From NCBI GenBank assembly GCA_009838175.1, contig VXSB01000056.1:19684-83683 (forward strand): a stretch of DNA of 64,000 nt, read 5' to 3'. Shown here one piece after another: positions 8,500-18,070 of this stretch; position 1 is the stretch's first letter; the number at the start of each line of letters is the position of its first letter. Position numbers and translations under genes: made by a program. The notes below the pieces were generated by a model. The model was not told where the DNA came from. It did no database searches and saw nothing but the letters and a program-made list of their open reading frames with translations. The stretch comes from Chloroflexota bacterium (GTDB lineage: Bacteria > Chloroflexota > Dehalococcoidia > Lucifugimonadales > Lucifugimonadaceae).

Positions 8500-9585
8500 T
8501 CACGCAACCCTCGCCAAAGTCACCCCGGCCTGCCCAGATTGTGGCGGGTAGTTCATCGGTTCGACGGCTTGGAACTCGTCAGCGATAGCACGCACTTCGG
8601 ACATTGCTTCTTCGCTCGCTGGCTTGCTCCACGCATCCAGAATGCCGTCGAGTTGATCAATCCTGCGCGCTCCAAATATCGGAGCGGTGACGCCGTCGTG
8701 CTCGGAAACCCACTGAAGCGCCAATCTGATAATTGGCTCGCCGTAACGCTCAGCAACTGACACCAGCTTCGCAACCGTCTCATGCCGCAAATCGTCGCCA
8801 TAGCGTCGCTTCAACACGCCTCCTCGCGAATCGTCCCGCACGCCGAATTTCGAATCGGCGACGTAGGAACCGCTGTGCTTGCCGGTCAAAAACCCGCTTG
8901 CTAACGGACTGTAGGGCACTACCGCGATACCGTGCTTACGTGCAAACCGGATCATCTCTACTGCTAGACCAGGCTGCAAGATGTTGAACACGCTCTGGAT
9001 CGCTTCGATCCGGTAGAGATTGCGCAGGTCTGACGTCCACAGGGCGGATGCCAACACCCACGTAGGGAAGTTGGACGCGCCAGCGTAGAGGACTTTGCCT
9101 TGATGAATCAAGTCGTCGACGGCTCGCAGCGTCTCCTCAATTGGTGTCTCCGCATCCCAGGAATGGCAATAGAGCAGGTCGATCCGGTCCGTCTTCAATC
9201 GTTTCAGCGAGCCCTCGACAGTTCGGACGATGTGATACCGAGACGCCCCGATATCATTTACTCCGTCACCCACCTGCGAACGATACTTCGTTGCCAACAC
9301 GACCTGATCGCGCCAGCTGGTCGAACGGAAAAAGTTACCGATGACCCGCTCGGAGTCGCCGATTGAGTATGAATCCGACGTGTCGATGAAGTTGATGCCG
9401 GCGTCAAAGGCCTTCGCCATTATCTCGTGCGAAGTAGACTCGTCACACCCGTAAGGGTTTCCAAAGTTATCCGAACCCAAGCACAGGTTCGAGACTTTGG
9501 TACCCGTCCGTCCGAGGTTCACGTATTCGATTGGGATGGCGGCACCTCCAAGGTTCGTGTTAGCCGTATTCGATGATAGACCCAC
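8500..9585 (-). CDS. Aldo/keto reductase, paralog 3
   Basis: A 361-residue aldo/keto reductase, the most divergent of the three here. Catalytic residues are Asp68 and Tyr73 (INFIDTSDSY), Lys100 (LATKY) and His141 (YCHSWD). The GTG start at 9585 gives a roughly 20-residue leader not shared by the other two copies; a GTG at 9522 would give a start closer to the family norm. Its 3' end lies 7 bp from the ATG of the GIY-YIG-like gene, so these are co-transcribed. Substrate unknown. Confidence 0.88.
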   Translation of the reverse strand: MGLSSNTANTNLGGAAIPIEYVNLGRTGTKVSNLCLGSDNFGNPYGCDESTSHEIMAKAFDAGINFIDTSDSYSIGDSERVIGNFFRSTSWRDQVVLATKYRSQVGDGVNDIGASRYHIVRTVEGSLKRLKTDRIDLLYCHSWDAETPIEETLRAVDDLIHQGKVLYAGASNFPTWVLASALWTSDLRNLYRIEAIQSVFNILQPGLAVEMIRFARKHGIAVVPYSPLASGFLTGKHSGSYVADSKFGVRDDSRGGVLKRRYGDDLRHETVAKLVSVAERYGEPIIRLALQWVSEHDGVTAPIFGARRIDQLDGILDAWSKPASEEAMSEVRAIADEFQAVEPMNYPPQSGQAGVTLARVA

Positions 9586-9601
9586 GGCGAGTTGGTCGAA
9601 A

Positions 9602-10642
9602 TCATCTGTCTATATCCACCCAGCGTTTCTCTTTCCAAGAAAGGTGCGCTGCATCAACGATCTTGGCCGCTTCCAAACCCGCCTCGAAGCTGGTATCGAT
9701 CAACGATTGGTCGCCTGCCAATGCCCCAGCGACGAACTGCTCGTAAGGCATTGGGTAGGGAGGACCCGGATCAATGTCGTTCATCGGCAGGTTCTCGCCC
9801 GATGAACCTATCAGGCCGAAAAGGCAGTTCAAAGCTATCCGACCATTCGAACCGGCTACATCGACCAAGATGCCGCGCCTCGGCACCTCGCCGCGTTGAA
9901 CGAAGCTGGTGTGTATGACAGCGTAGGCGCCGTTGAAGTATTCGAGCAGGAATGCGGATGAGTCGGGGACATTTACATCGAAACCATCGGGCGCGTCGAT
10001 AAACTGTCTACGTTTCTCCGCCGTATTCAAGACCGCCGAAACCCGAGCGACTTCCCCGTTGAGTAGGCGCGCCATATCGAAAACGTGTATCAATTCATAG
10101 ACTGTGCCACCGCCATGCTCTGGCATGAATCGCCATGAGCCCACATCGGGACGGACATCTCGCTGCATCGACATGCCCCATCGGATGTTGACGTGGTAGA
10201 CACCTCCAATGTAACCATCAGCGATGTACCGGCTCATCCGACCAACTGGAGTTCGGCCACGCTGATTGAAGTTGACCGCGTGGATCACACCAGCGTTCTC
10301 TGCCGCATCCAACATCTCCTGGCATTCACTTGCAGTTAGCGCCAGCGGTTTCTCGCACAAAACCGGGCGACCGCTTGCGATGGCTTCCAAAGCGTAAAAC
10401 TTGTGAGAATCGGTCGGTGTAATGATGTCGATGGCATCTATATCAGGATCATCGAGCATCTCTCGATGATCCGTGAATCCCTTCTCCACACCAAACCGCT
10501 CCTGCATCTCACGCAACGGCTCTTCTGAACGCCGCATGAACGCCACCACCTCTACCTCTGGGATCTCCGCGAACGCCTCCATATGTTGCATCGCGAAGCC
10601 ACCTGCACCGATAATGCCGATTCTGAGTTTTCGAGATGCCAT
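9602..10642 (-). CDS. Gfo/Idh/MocA family oxidoreductase
   Basis: A 346-residue NAD(P)-dependent sugar-type dehydrogenase. The Rossmann fold opens with GIIGAGGFAMQH (residues 9-20) and the family motif EKP is at 97-99, where the Lys is the usual catalytic residue. The C-terminal half is the alpha/beta domain that binds sugars, inositols or related polyols. GGGAG sits just upstream of the ATG. It lies 16 bp before an aldo/keto reductase gene in the same run. The particular sugar cannot be named from sequence. Confidence 0.9.
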   Translation of the reverse strand: MASRKLRIGIIGAGGFAMQHMEAFAEIPEVEVVAFMRRSEEPLREMQERFGVEKGFTDHREMLDDPDIDAIDIITPTDSHKFYALEAIASGRPVLCEKPLALTASECQEMLDAAENAGVIHAVNFNQRGRTPVGRMSRYIADGYIGGVYHVNIRWGMSMQRDVRPDVGSWRFMPEHGGGTVYELIHVFDMARLLNGEVARVSAVLNTAEKRRQFIDAPDGFDVNVPDSSAFLLEYFNGAYAVIHTSFVQRGEVPRRGILVDVAGSNGRIALNCLFGLIGSSGENLPMNDIDPGPPYPMPYEQFVAGALAGDQSLIDTSFEAGLEAAKIVDAAHLSWKEKRWVDIDR

Positions 10643-10721
10643 AATCTCCCTTTATCGTTTGGCAAATTAAGCATTCGCAGAGTTGGAAGGCGATAACGAA
10701 GCGTCAACGCGCTTGTCGCTT

Positions 10722-12176
10722 TCAAACCGCTTGCAAACCACCCGGTCCAGTAGCTCTAAACGCTTCTTCCGATATCCCATACGCGCTCCCGTGGACCGCG
10801 CCACCCGGGAATACCTTGCCCGGATTGAATCGCTCTCCCGCGCCGAATGCAGGGCGCAACTTGGCCATCGTAGCTAGGTCTTCTTCGGTGAAGACCAACG
10901 GCATGTATGCCTGCTTCTCGATGCCTATGCCGTGCTCGCCGCTTAACGCACCACCGGCCTCGACACATGCCGCCAATATCCGCTCACCACACTCAATGAC
11001 GCGCCTCACCTGCGCCTTGTCGCGCCCGTCAAATAGGATGCACGGGTGCAGGTTTCCGTCGCCAGCGTGAAACACATTACCGATAGTCAGTCCCAACTCC
11101 TCGCCGATCTCTCGAACTTGCCGCATGATGTCTCTGAGTTTGGTCCGTGGCACGACTCCGTCGACTAAGTAGTAGTTCGGTGCGATCGTTCCAAACGCAC
11201 CGATCGCTCCCTTCCTAGTGGCCCACAATTCAGCGCGTTTCGCATCATCTTCCGCTTCGCGAATCTCCGAAGAATTGTTGGCGCGGCATATCTCTCGAAC
11301 CCGTTGTCCCTGTTCATCGACCGTTTCGCGCAAACCGTCGAGCTCAACGATTAGCACCGCCTCAGCATCGTCGGGATAGCCCGGATGGTAAACCGGTTCG
11401 CAAGCCTGTATCGTCACCCGGTCCATCATCTCGATTGCTGAAGGCACCATGCCCGCTCCGATGATGTCTGATACCGACTGCGAAGCATCGTCCAAAGAGC
11501 GGAACGCTGCCAACATTGTCAGCACGGCTTCGAGCTTCCGCATCAATCTGACCGCCACCTTAGTAACGATCCCCAACGTTCCTTCCGATCCGATGAACGC
11601 GCCTCTCAAGTCATATCCGAACGTATCTCTTGAAGTTCCGCCTAACCAAACCTTCTCTCCATCAGCCAGCACAACCTCGATGCCCAACACGTGGTTAGTG
11701 GTGACTCCCAAAGCCAGACAGTGCGGACCACCAGCGTTCTCCGCAACATTGCCGCCAATCGTGCATGCACGTTGCGAAGAAGGATCCGGAGCGTAATACA
11801 GACCGTACTGGGCAACCGCTTCGGAGAGTTCGATGTTGACAAGACCGGGTTCTACGATCGCCACACGGTTTTCTACATCAACCTCTAAAACCCGATTGAG
11901 CCGAGTCACCGGCAACACAACCGAATCGTGCAGCGGAACAGCGCCGCCGCTTAATCCTGTTCCAGCGCCCCGTGGCACGATATTCGCGTCGCGCTCGTAG
12001 GCTGCCTTCACACACTCCGCGAGCTCGTCTGCGTTACCCGGCAGCACCACCGCGCCGGGAGGTGAACGATCTATCGAGCCGTCATACTCATACAGCAGCA
12101 AGTCATCTGAACCCCAGATGACGTACTCTTCGCCGACGATTTCACGCAGGCGCTGTATCAGTGTCTCGTCAATCAT
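10722..12176 (-). CDS. glcD: Glycolate oxidase catalytic subunit GlcD
   Basis: A 484-residue flavoprotein with FAD_binding_4 and FAD-oxidase C domains. The FAD loop is VPRGAGTGLSGGAVP at about residues 67-81, followed by the GGNVAENAGGPH stretch and, near the C-terminus, GEHGIGIEK. These mark the GlcD / D-lactate dehydrogenase family. It should oxidise glycolate (or D-lactate) and pass electrons through GlcE and GlcF. It sits in the same leftward run as glcE/glcF but is separated from them by about 6 kb of oxidoreductase genes, unlike the compact glcDEF order. The presence of GlcE, GlcF and a glyoxylate aminotransferase favours glycolate. Confidence 0.92.
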   Translation of the reverse strand: MIDETLIQRLREIVGEEYVIWGSDDLLLYEYDGSIDRSPPGAVVLPGNADELAECVKAAYERDANIVPRGAGTGLSGGAVPLHDSVVLPVTRLNRVLEVDVENRVAIVEPGLVNIELSEAVAQYGLYYAPDPSSQRACTIGGNVAENAGGPHCLALGVTTNHVLGIEVVLADGEKVWLGGTSRDTFGYDLRGAFIGSEGTLGIVTKVAVRLMRKLEAVLTMLAAFRSLDDASQSVSDIIGAGMVPSAIEMMDRVTIQACEPVYHPGYPDDAEAVLIVELDGLRETVDEQGQRVREICRANNSSEIREAEDDAKRAELWATRKGAIGAFGTIAPNYYLVDGVVPRTKLRDIMRQVREIGEELGLTIGNVFHAGDGNLHPCILFDGRDKAQVRRVIECGERILAACVEAGGALSGEHGIGIEKQAYMPLVFTEEDLATMAKLRPAFGAGERFNPGKVFPGGAVHGSAYGISEEAFRATGPGGLQAV

Positions 12177-12200
12177 CAGATCGGACAGGGCGTACCGTTG

Positions 12201-12941
12201 CTAAGAGTTCTCGTCCATGAATTGCTGTGCGCTATTCAATAGCAACTCGTGGATCCAGACCGAACCCATGATGTCGCCGCTCATGTAACAGCCCTTGCTG
12301 CGGATGTAGTCGGATAACTCATCAGCCGCTTTTACGACATCCGGATGCTCCGGTTCGCCGGGATATCCGATGCCTTGCGCGAAGTCGTTCATACCGATGC
12401 CAAAGTAGTGGATGCCGTCGACTGCCAAAATGTCGTCGATGTTGTCGATCGATCCTTGGTCTTCGAGTAGGGCACCCACAAGCATGTTGTCGTTCGCCTG
12501 CTGATAGAAGTCTCGCTTGTCGCCCCAAGCATCTGGTGTGAACGAGTAGTTGGTTCCTCGATTGCCACCGAACGAACGATGGCCGATCGGACCGAAGTAG
12601 CAAGCGTCCACTAGCTTCTCAGCATCCTCGCCGCTAGCGATGTGAGGCCCCATGATGCCTTGAATACCGCGGTCGAGATACTGCAAGATGTGCGATGCTT
12701 CGACGTTCTCGACTCTTGCGACCGCAGTTGCTCCCGCCGCTTCAACCGCGCGTGTCATCTCCTCTAATTCGGTATATCCAAACGGGCCATGCTCACCATC
12801 CAACCAGACGTAATCGAAGTCCAGACGCCCGAGTATCTCTACATCCCACACCGATGGGAACGTCATTTGATACCCCAGAGCCTTACGACCCTTCTTCATC
12901 GCTTTCAGCACCCGGTTTTCGCGGACCATCATTTCAGCCAT
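12201..12941 (-). CDS. HpcH/HpaI-family aldolase A
   Basis: A 246-residue member of the class II pyruvate-aldolase family that cleaves 2-keto-4-hydroxy acids. The metal/acid-base residues are recognisable: His in WLDGEHGPFGY, Glu in ALLEDQGS and Asp in GIGMNDFAQG. The ATG at 12941 is preferred because GGGAG lies 7 bases upstream; a TTG occurs one codon earlier. It is 24 bp upstream of glcD. A keto-acid cleavage yielding pyruvate plus a small aldehyde would fit, since the latter could feed the neighbouring reductases. The natural substrate is unknown. Confidence 0.88.
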   Translation of the reverse strand: MAEMMVRENRVLKAMKKGRKALGYQMTFPSVWDVEILGRLDFDYVWLDGEHGPFGYTELEEMTRAVEAAGATAVARVENVEASHILQYLDRGIQGIMGPHIASGEDAEKLVDACYFGPIGHRSFGGNRGTNYSFTPDAWGDKRDFYQQANDNMLVGALLEDQGSIDNIDDILAVDGIHYFGIGMNDFAQGIGYPGEPEHPDVVKAADELSDYIRSKGCYMSGDIMGSVWIHELLLNSAQQFMDENS

Positions 12942-12971
12942 CAATCAACTCCCTTGCGGACTTATCGTCCT

Positions 12972-13301
12972 CTATTTAATCTTGCTAACGCCTTGTTCCA
13001 TCTCGCTCTTAAGTTTGACCGCAGTTCCGTAACAGAAAATACTGTAGTTCTGATCAGAACCGTGCTGGCCCGCTGGTTGAACCGGATTGATCCTTAGATC
13101 GATAACCGCGTCAGCCTCAATATTCTGAGCCGCAGCCGTAAGACGCTCAATCGCCTCTGCCGTCTTCTCTTCAATGTTGTTCGTTCCCCCACGCCCGAGT
13201 TTCTCGGCACCCGAGACCAACCCGAGTACGTTGTCTATCTCACGTCCCGGTATGAAGTTCGTCGTGGTCAGTATCACAGACGGTTCTCTCCCCCAAGTCA
13301 T
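12972..13301 (-). CDS. UPF0145 (YbjQ-like) protein, copy 1
   Basis: A 109-residue YbjQ/UPF0145 protein, once called a heavy-metal-binding domain. Family signs are the TTTNFIPGREIDNVLGLVSG opening, the AQNIEADAVIDLRI segment and the FCYGTAVKLK close. Members form homopentamers of unknown function. GGAGG lies 8-9 bases before the ATG. It is paired with a second copy upstream. Confidence 0.88.
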   Translation of the reverse strand: MTWGREPSVILTTTNFIPGREIDNVLGLVSGAEKLGRGGTNNIEEKTAEAIERLTAAAQNIEADAVIDLRINPVQPAGQHGSDQNYSIFCYGTAVKLKSEMEQGVSKIK

Positions 13302-13335
13302 CTCTTCAATCCTCCAGTTTGATCAGCCTTAAGGC

Positions 13336-13650
13336 TTACTTGAGCTTGACCGCTGTTCCATATGCGAGGATCTCAGCGAAGCCCTGACCTACCGACGAGG
13401 TGTTGTAGCGAGTGCTCACGATTGCATCCGCGCCCATCGCCATAGCTTCACCAATCATGTTCTGAGTCGCGTCTTCTCTGGTGTCTCGCAGAAGACTCGA
13501 ATACTCCGACACCGCACCTCCGGTGATGTTCTTGATGCCCGCCATGAAGTCGTACCCGATGCCGCGGGCACGCACCGCGTTGCCGCGCACCAAACCCAAG
13601 ACCTCGGCTGTCTTTTTGCCTTCCACGTTTTCTGTCGTAACGACGATCAT
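13336..13650 (-). CDS. UPF0145 (YbjQ-like) protein, copy 2
   Basis: A 104-residue UPF0145 protein with VTTENVEGKKTAEVLGLVRG, the EAMAMGADAIVSTRYN core and the LAYGTAVKLK end. It is the more canonical of the pair and the first gene of the leftward run that ends at glcF. The pair may form a mixed pentamer; nothing in the sequence shows the function. The 168-bp gap to the divergent HpcH/HpaI gene should carry the promoters of both directions. Confidence 0.9.
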   Translation of the reverse strand: MIVVTTENVEGKKTAEVLGLVRGNAVRARGIGYDFMAGIKNITGGAVSEYSSLLRDTREDATQNMIGEAMAMGADAIVSTRYNTSSVGQGFAEILAYGTAVKLK

Positions 13651-13818
13651 TTCGATTTGCCTCTCACGATGCCAGTTCCGATTTCTCTTGATTGCTTCAA
13701 AGTTAACACTTCAACCGTCTTGGTTCGTCTCGACGATGGATGTTGTTAGTATCCTGTTTACCCGGTCAAGATCACCACTTAATGGTCAACCGCCGTACAT
13801 CACAAGAACTGGAGAACC

Positions 13819-14595
13819 ATGTACCCGAGCACAATCAGATCGAAACTGGCAACTGGTGGAGCAGTCCTCAGCACCAGCATGTTCTCACGTGAACCCCACG
13901 TGGCGCACACCATCTACAGCAGCATCAAACCCGATTGGGTATGGATCGATCAGGAACACAGCCCGTGGGGCACCGAGAGCATCGGCACAATCTGCGTGCA
14001 GGGCCGAAACCTCGGCGTCTCCCCAGTCATCCGAGTCACCTGGAACCACCCTGGCGAAATCAAGAAGGCTTACGACGTGGGCGCGGTTGGCGTAATGGTT
14101 CCTCAGGTCGACAACCCAGAAGAGGCCGCAGAAGCCATCAGCTACTCGAAATACCCACCCATGGGCGAGCGGGGTGTCGCCCCGTGGTTCGCGTCGTTGC
14201 TCGACATCACGCAAGACGACGTCCTGAAGCATGCCAACAACGAAACGCTTCTCATCATCCAGATGGAGAGCACCGAAGCGTATGAGAAGGTCGACGACAC
14301 CCTTGCGCTGGAAGGCTTCGAAGTCCTCCTTGTCGGCCCTACTGACCTCTCGTGCACTCTCGGCATCCCCGGACAGATCCATCACGACAAGGTCGAGCAG
14401 ATCATGTCCGACGTCGCCCAACGCGTCAAAGGAACTGGCAAGTTCCTCGCCACGACCTTCCAAGACCCCGAAGTCGCCCGCCGCTGGATCGCCGAAGGCT
14501 ACACGATGATGAACATCTCGAGCCCGCTAGCTCTGGGCTGCGGCCCCATGGCAAACCTCTTCGCCGAACTCCGCGAACAGTTCCCCTGCGAATAG
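13819..14595 (+). CDS. HpcH/HpaI-family aldolase B
   Basis: A 258-residue HpcH/HpaI aldolase/citrate-lyase family protein. Active-site positions are His in WIDQEHSPWG, Arg in VRVTW, Glu in IIQMESTEAY and Asp in VGPTDLSCTLG. The GVMVPQVDNPEEA and YPPMGERG blocks are typical of the keto-acid aldolase branch. GGAG lies close before the ATG. It is transcribed away from the UPF0145 pair. Substrate unknown. Confidence 0.9.
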   Translation: MYPSTIRSKLATGGAVLSTSMFSREPHVAHTIYSSIKPDWVWIDQEHSPWGTESIGTICVQGRNLGVSPVIRVTWNHPGEIKKAYDVGAVGVMVPQVDNPEEAAEAISYSKYPPMGERGVAPWFASLLDITQDDVLKHANNETLLIIQMESTEAYEKVDDTLALEGFEVLLVGPTDLSCTLGIPGQIHHDKVEQIMSDVAQRVKGTGKFLATTFQDPEVARRWIAEGYTMMNISSPLALGCGPMANLFAELREQFPCE

Positions 14596-14750
14596 CGATT
14601 TCAAATCTCCTCACCTCGCAAACCTAAGAAAATCAGTCGCGAACTTGCGAATTCTCTAGGTTGGTTCGCGGCTGCACGCTTATCCCGGCTCACACCGCCG
14701 ACTTACTATTGATTCATGTCGTCTGCGTCAAAACTTGGGATGTCGAAGAT

Positions 14751-15401
14751 TTGACAACCATTTACCTCGTCCGCCACGGAGAAACCGAAGGCAACGCATC
14801 CAACTTGGCCCAAGGGTTTTCCGATGTGCCTCTCAACGACAAGGGCAGAGCACAGGCCAAGCTAGTTGGCGAACGCTTAAAAAACTGGCATCTCAACGCC
14901 ATTTACTCCAGCGACTCACAGCGCGCAATCCAGACCGCTGAACCGCTCCTCAAACTGCGGCCAGATTTCGAAATCGAAACGACGCCCGATCTCCGGGAAA
15001 AGAACTACGGCGTTTGCGAAAACTACTCGTGGCAGCAACTTCGGGACGAGTACCCTGAACTCTTCGCGAAGATGCTTGACGTAAAAACCGGCTCAGATAC
15101 GAAATTCCCCGAGGGCGAATCCGACCGCGAACAGAGCGATCGAGTCGCGAAATTCACGGACGCGGTAGTTGAGAAACACGACGATGACGAGACCATCCTG
15201 TTCTTCGGTCATGGCGGATCAATCAGATCCGCTGCCGCCTATCTGTGCAAGTTCAGATTGGAATACAAGTGGCGACTCCAGACCGATAACGCCAGTATCA
15301 GCGCCATAAGCTCCGCACCGACTTGGCGGGATGACGGTTGGCGAATCGAACGCTGGAACGACACCAATCATCTATCTCTCGCGCAATTGGACCTCGCATG
15401 A
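14751..15401 (+). CDS. Histidine phosphatase, tandem copy 1
   Basis: A phosphoglycerate-mutase-like (histidine phosphatase) protein. The catalytic motif [10 protein letters not shown] begins at residue 5 or so, and the second histidine is in FFGHGGSI. The frame is open further upstream to a TTG at 14661, but the TTG at 14751 places the RHG motif where the family has it; this choice is uncertain. It is the first of three adjacent paralogs linked by overlapping stop and start codons. Members remove phosphate from sugars, nucleotides or cofactor precursors such as alpha-ribazole phosphate. The specific role is not readable. Confidence 0.85.
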   Translation: MTTIYLVRHGETEGNASNLAQGFSDVPLNDKGRAQAKLVGERLKNWHLNAIYSSDSQRAIQTAEPLLKLRPDFEIETTPDLREKNYGVCENYSWQQLRDEYPELFAKMLDVKTGSDTKFPEGESDREQSDRVAKFTDAVVEKHDDDETILFFGHGGSIRSAAAYLCKFRLEYKWRLQTDNASISAISSAPTWRDDGWRIERWNDTNHLSLAQLDLA

Positions 15402-16093
15402 GTACGCTGTCTCGGTCAAACGTTTTCGGGACCGGCCCAAACCCGAACCGGCGCAATATCATCTTGGTTCGTCATGGCGAAACTCAAGGAAACATTGGGG
15501 ATAGATTGCAAGGCCAATTCGATGCTCCCCTGACGGACAAGGGTGTTCGGCAAGCCCAAGCACTTTCGAGGCGACTCGCCAATACTGATTTCAACGCCGT
15601 ATACGCTAGCGACCTCCAAAGGGCGGTGCATACCGCTCAATCGATACTCAACAACCGATCCAACATCGAAATCCAACTTCGCCCGGAACTGCGCGAACTT
15701 CACTACGGCACCTACGAAAATACCTCTTGGTCAGTGGTTCAAAATGAAGACCCAACGTTTTTCAAACGATTTATCGAATGGGAAACCAGGCCCAGCGCCA
15801 AATATCCAGGCGGCGAATCAGTAACGGATTTGTGGCAGCGAGTCGGCAATTTCGCGAACGAACTCCTCACTAATCACTCCGAGGAAGCAACCATCTTAAT
15901 CGTTGCTCATGGGGGATCGCTCCAAGCTCTCTTAGCTCAGTTCTTGGCCCTACGCATCACAGACCAGTGGCATTTTCATTTCGACAATACCAGCGTCTCA
16001 ATCATCAAAGAACACCCAATGGCGCCGCGCGTATGGCAAGCCACGTTGTTCAACGACACCAGCCATCTTGAAAGTTTCAACTCACATGAGTGA
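15398..16093 (+). CDS. Histidine phosphatase, tandem copy 2
   Basis: A 231-residue histidine phosphatase. The ATG at 15398 overlaps the previous gene's stop as ATGA, which settles the start and indicates translational coupling. The RHG motif LVRHGETQGN follows an approximately 25-residue leader; the second His is in VAHGGSLQA. ELHYGTYEN carries the acidic residue after the core. Closely related to copy 3. Confidence 0.9.
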   Translation: MSTLSRSNVFGTGPNPNRRNIILVRHGETQGNIGDRLQGQFDAPLTDKGVRQAQALSRRLANTDFNAVYASDLQRAVHTAQSILNNRSNIEIQLRPELRELHYGTYENTSWSVVQNEDPTFFKRFIEWETRPSAKYPGGESVTDLWQRVGNFANELLTNHSEEATILIVAHGGSLQALLAQFLALRITDQWHFHFDNTSVSIIKEHPMAPRVWQATLFNDTSHLESFNSHE

Positions 16094-16829
16094 CCACAAC
16101 TCGACCAACACACCACGCATTTTCAACCCTTCGCCGCGAACCATCATCATGGTTCGCCACGGTGAAACCGAGGGCAATTTGGACGATAAATCGCAAGGGC
16201 ATTTCGACGCGCAACTCACTGAACGGGGCCGAATTCAAGCCGAAGCGGTAGCGGAACGGCTATCCGATACCCAGTTCGACGCCGTCTACTCCAGCGATCT
16301 ACAACGCGCATTGGACACAGCCAAAGCGATCGTCGCGCATCATCCCGAACTCCAGATCCACACCCGGTCTCAACTTCGCGAGTACCACTTCGGAGATTAT
16401 GAAGACAAAGATTGGGATTCCGTTGGTGACGCCGATGCAGACCTCTACAAGCGCTGGAAGAACCTGAACACTAGGGCGAGCATCAAATTTCCCGGCGGCG
16501 AATCGATGCTGGATGCGTGGGAGAGAGTAGGGCGCGTCGTAGAAGAGATACTGACCACCCATCACAAAGGCAACGAATCTCTATTGGTCGTCGGACACGG
16601 CGGTTCGCTCCAAGCTGTATTAGCCCGGTTGATGAACCTGCGAATCACCGATCAATGGAGCTTTGTATTCAACAACACCAGCGTTACAGTACTCCACGAA
16701 CATCTCTACACCCCAAACGGCTGGCGCATGATCCAATTCAACGACACCAGTCATCTCAACGGTATCGGCTTCACCGACAACCGACATGTCACCGCTCGCA
16801 AACCACACCATCACCGTCTCCATCTCTAG
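16086..16829 (+). CDS. Histidine phosphatase, tandem copy 3
   Basis: A 247-residue histidine phosphatase starting at the ATG at 16086, which overlaps the 3' end of copy 2 by 8 bp. Motifs are [22 protein letters not shown] and VGHGGSLQA. Its last 41 bp overlap the 3' end of the convergent nuclease gene, so the His/Lys-rich C-terminal tail is encoded on the opposite strand of that gene's end. Same fold and probable reaction class as copies 1 and 2. Confidence 0.9.
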   Translation: MSDHNSTNTPRIFNPSPRTIIMVRHGETEGNLDDKSQGHFDAQLTERGRIQAEAVAERLSDTQFDAVYSSDLQRALDTAKAIVAHHPELQIHTRSQLREYHFGDYEDKDWDSVGDADADLYKRWKNLNTRASIKFPGGESMLDAWERVGRVVEEILTTHHKGNESLLVVGHGGSLQAVLARLMNLRITDQWSFVFNNTSVTVLHEHLYTPNGWRMIQFNDTSHLNGIGFTDNRHVTARKPHHHRLHL

Positions 16830-18033
16830 CGCTTGGAACTTGCCACGCAGGAAAACCGCGGCCATCCCCGCTGTCACCTTTGATACGTTCCAATCCTGCT
16901 TCAATCGCGGCATCGCAATTGGGATAGATTTCGCCCGCTTCGGGAGGAATAGCGGTTGCAACGGGAGTCGGTTCAGGCGTGGACTTAGGACTATCTTCGA
17001 CCTTCGGTGAAGTAGAAGATGAGCCACTTTCCTCGCAGACGTATCCATCGCCATCACCATCTCGTTCGCCAGTTACGATTTCGACTGGAAATCCCCAACC
17101 AGGGCCCTCTGTGCCGGGTTCTCTCTTTAATCCAGCCGCCTCAGCTTCCTCACAGGTTTCGTAGGTAACGTCGGTCTCGTCACTTTCGACGGTTACTATC
17201 GGCTCTTCAGTTGCAGTCGCAGTAGGCGATGGAACCCTATCGTCTTCAGGCGTGACGGTTGGCTCTTGAGTTGCCGTTGCTTCGGATGGGGGTTCAGGTG
17301 TTGCCGTTGGATCTTCACTTGCGGTGGCTATCGCCTCAGTCTCCGGTCCTGCGATGTGTCCTGCCTCGACCAACGATTCGCAATTTTCTCGATGGTCCTC
17401 AAAATCCCTTGTACCGCCTTCGTACTGGACCGCCAAGCTCTCGGCCAACATAAACTCCGACAACATCACACCTTCTGGAGATCGAATATCACCCAAAATC
17501 CTGCTGAATCCGCCGTCCTCAAACTCCGTCACCAAGACGTACTGCCCATCAGATGAAACAAAGTCGTTTGCGCGTTTTTTCGACCAGTTGCCACAAGCCT
17601 TTTCGAAAGCGTTAGTCGTTCGCGTCTCTGGCGTATCAATCCCGAAAATTCTTACCGTTTGGTTCTTCAAACCTTCAACTTGAATCTCGTCAATCTCGAC
17701 CTCCAACGTATCGCCGTCCATCACTCTGAGAATTTCAACTGGATACTCCCCATCGACTGTAGTCGCTGTAGGAGTCAGTGCAGGCACCGGCGTAGGGGTC
17801 GGAAACAGCAATACGGCCTTCGCAGTCGGCGTCGCAGTTAGTTGAGGTGCTTGTGTCGATGTGGGTGCAGTAGAAGATGTCGCCGTGGGAACAGGCGAAG
17901 GGTGCATCGTCGGAGTGGCTTCTGCGACGGAGCATCCGATCGCGATGAGTCCCGTAGCGATAACTACTACCGAGATTACCGCCAACTGCTTTCCAATCAT
18001 AGGCAACAGTATGGTTAGAGTGAGCTTCGGCAT
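16789..18033 (-). CDS. Lipoprotein thermonuclease with two Excalibur motifs
   Basis: A 414-residue secreted nuclease. The ATG at 18033 is preferred to an upstream ATG at 18144 because AGGGGG lies about 9 bases before it. A hydrophobic segment ends in IAIGC, a plausible lipobox with Cys34. A Thr/Pro-rich spacer follows. The staphylococcal-nuclease domain shows DGDT at about 106-109 and [12 protein letters not shown] with the family's Arg and Asp/Glu at about 128-136. The C-terminal half has two Excalibur calcium-binding motifs, each ending DGDGDGxVCE, separated by further Thr/Pro/Glu-rich spacers. It probably degrades nucleic acid at the cell surface, with calcium needed. The gene overlaps the convergent phosphatase gene by 41 bp. 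Confidence 0.88.
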   Translation of the reverse strand: MPKLTLTILLPMIGKQLAVISVVVIATGLIAIGCSVAEATPTMHPSPVPTATSSTAPTSTQAPQLTATPTAKAVLLFPTPTPVPALTPTATTVDGEYPVEILRVMDGDTLEVEIDEIQVEGLKNQTVRIFGIDTPETRTTNAFEKACGNWSKKRANDFVSSDGQYVLVTEFEDGGFSRILGDIRSPEGVMLSEFMLAESLAVQYEGGTRDFEDHRENCESLVEAGHIAGPETEAIATASEDPTATPEPPSEATATQEPTVTPEDDRVPSPTATATEEPIVTVESDETDVTYETCEEAEAAGLKREPGTEGPGWGFPVEIVTGERDGDGDGYVCEESGSSSTSPKVEDSPKSTPEPTPVATAIPPEAGEIYPNCDAAIEAGLERIKGDSGDGRGFPAWQVPSARDGDGDGVVCER

Positions 18034-18070
18034 GAAGAATGCCCCCTTTGACCGATGAGCATGGTTACCT

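Noticed and set aside
13885..14463. A 192-codon minus-strand frame inside aldolase B
   Set aside because: It overlaps a protein with intact catalytic motifs and shows no motif of its own.
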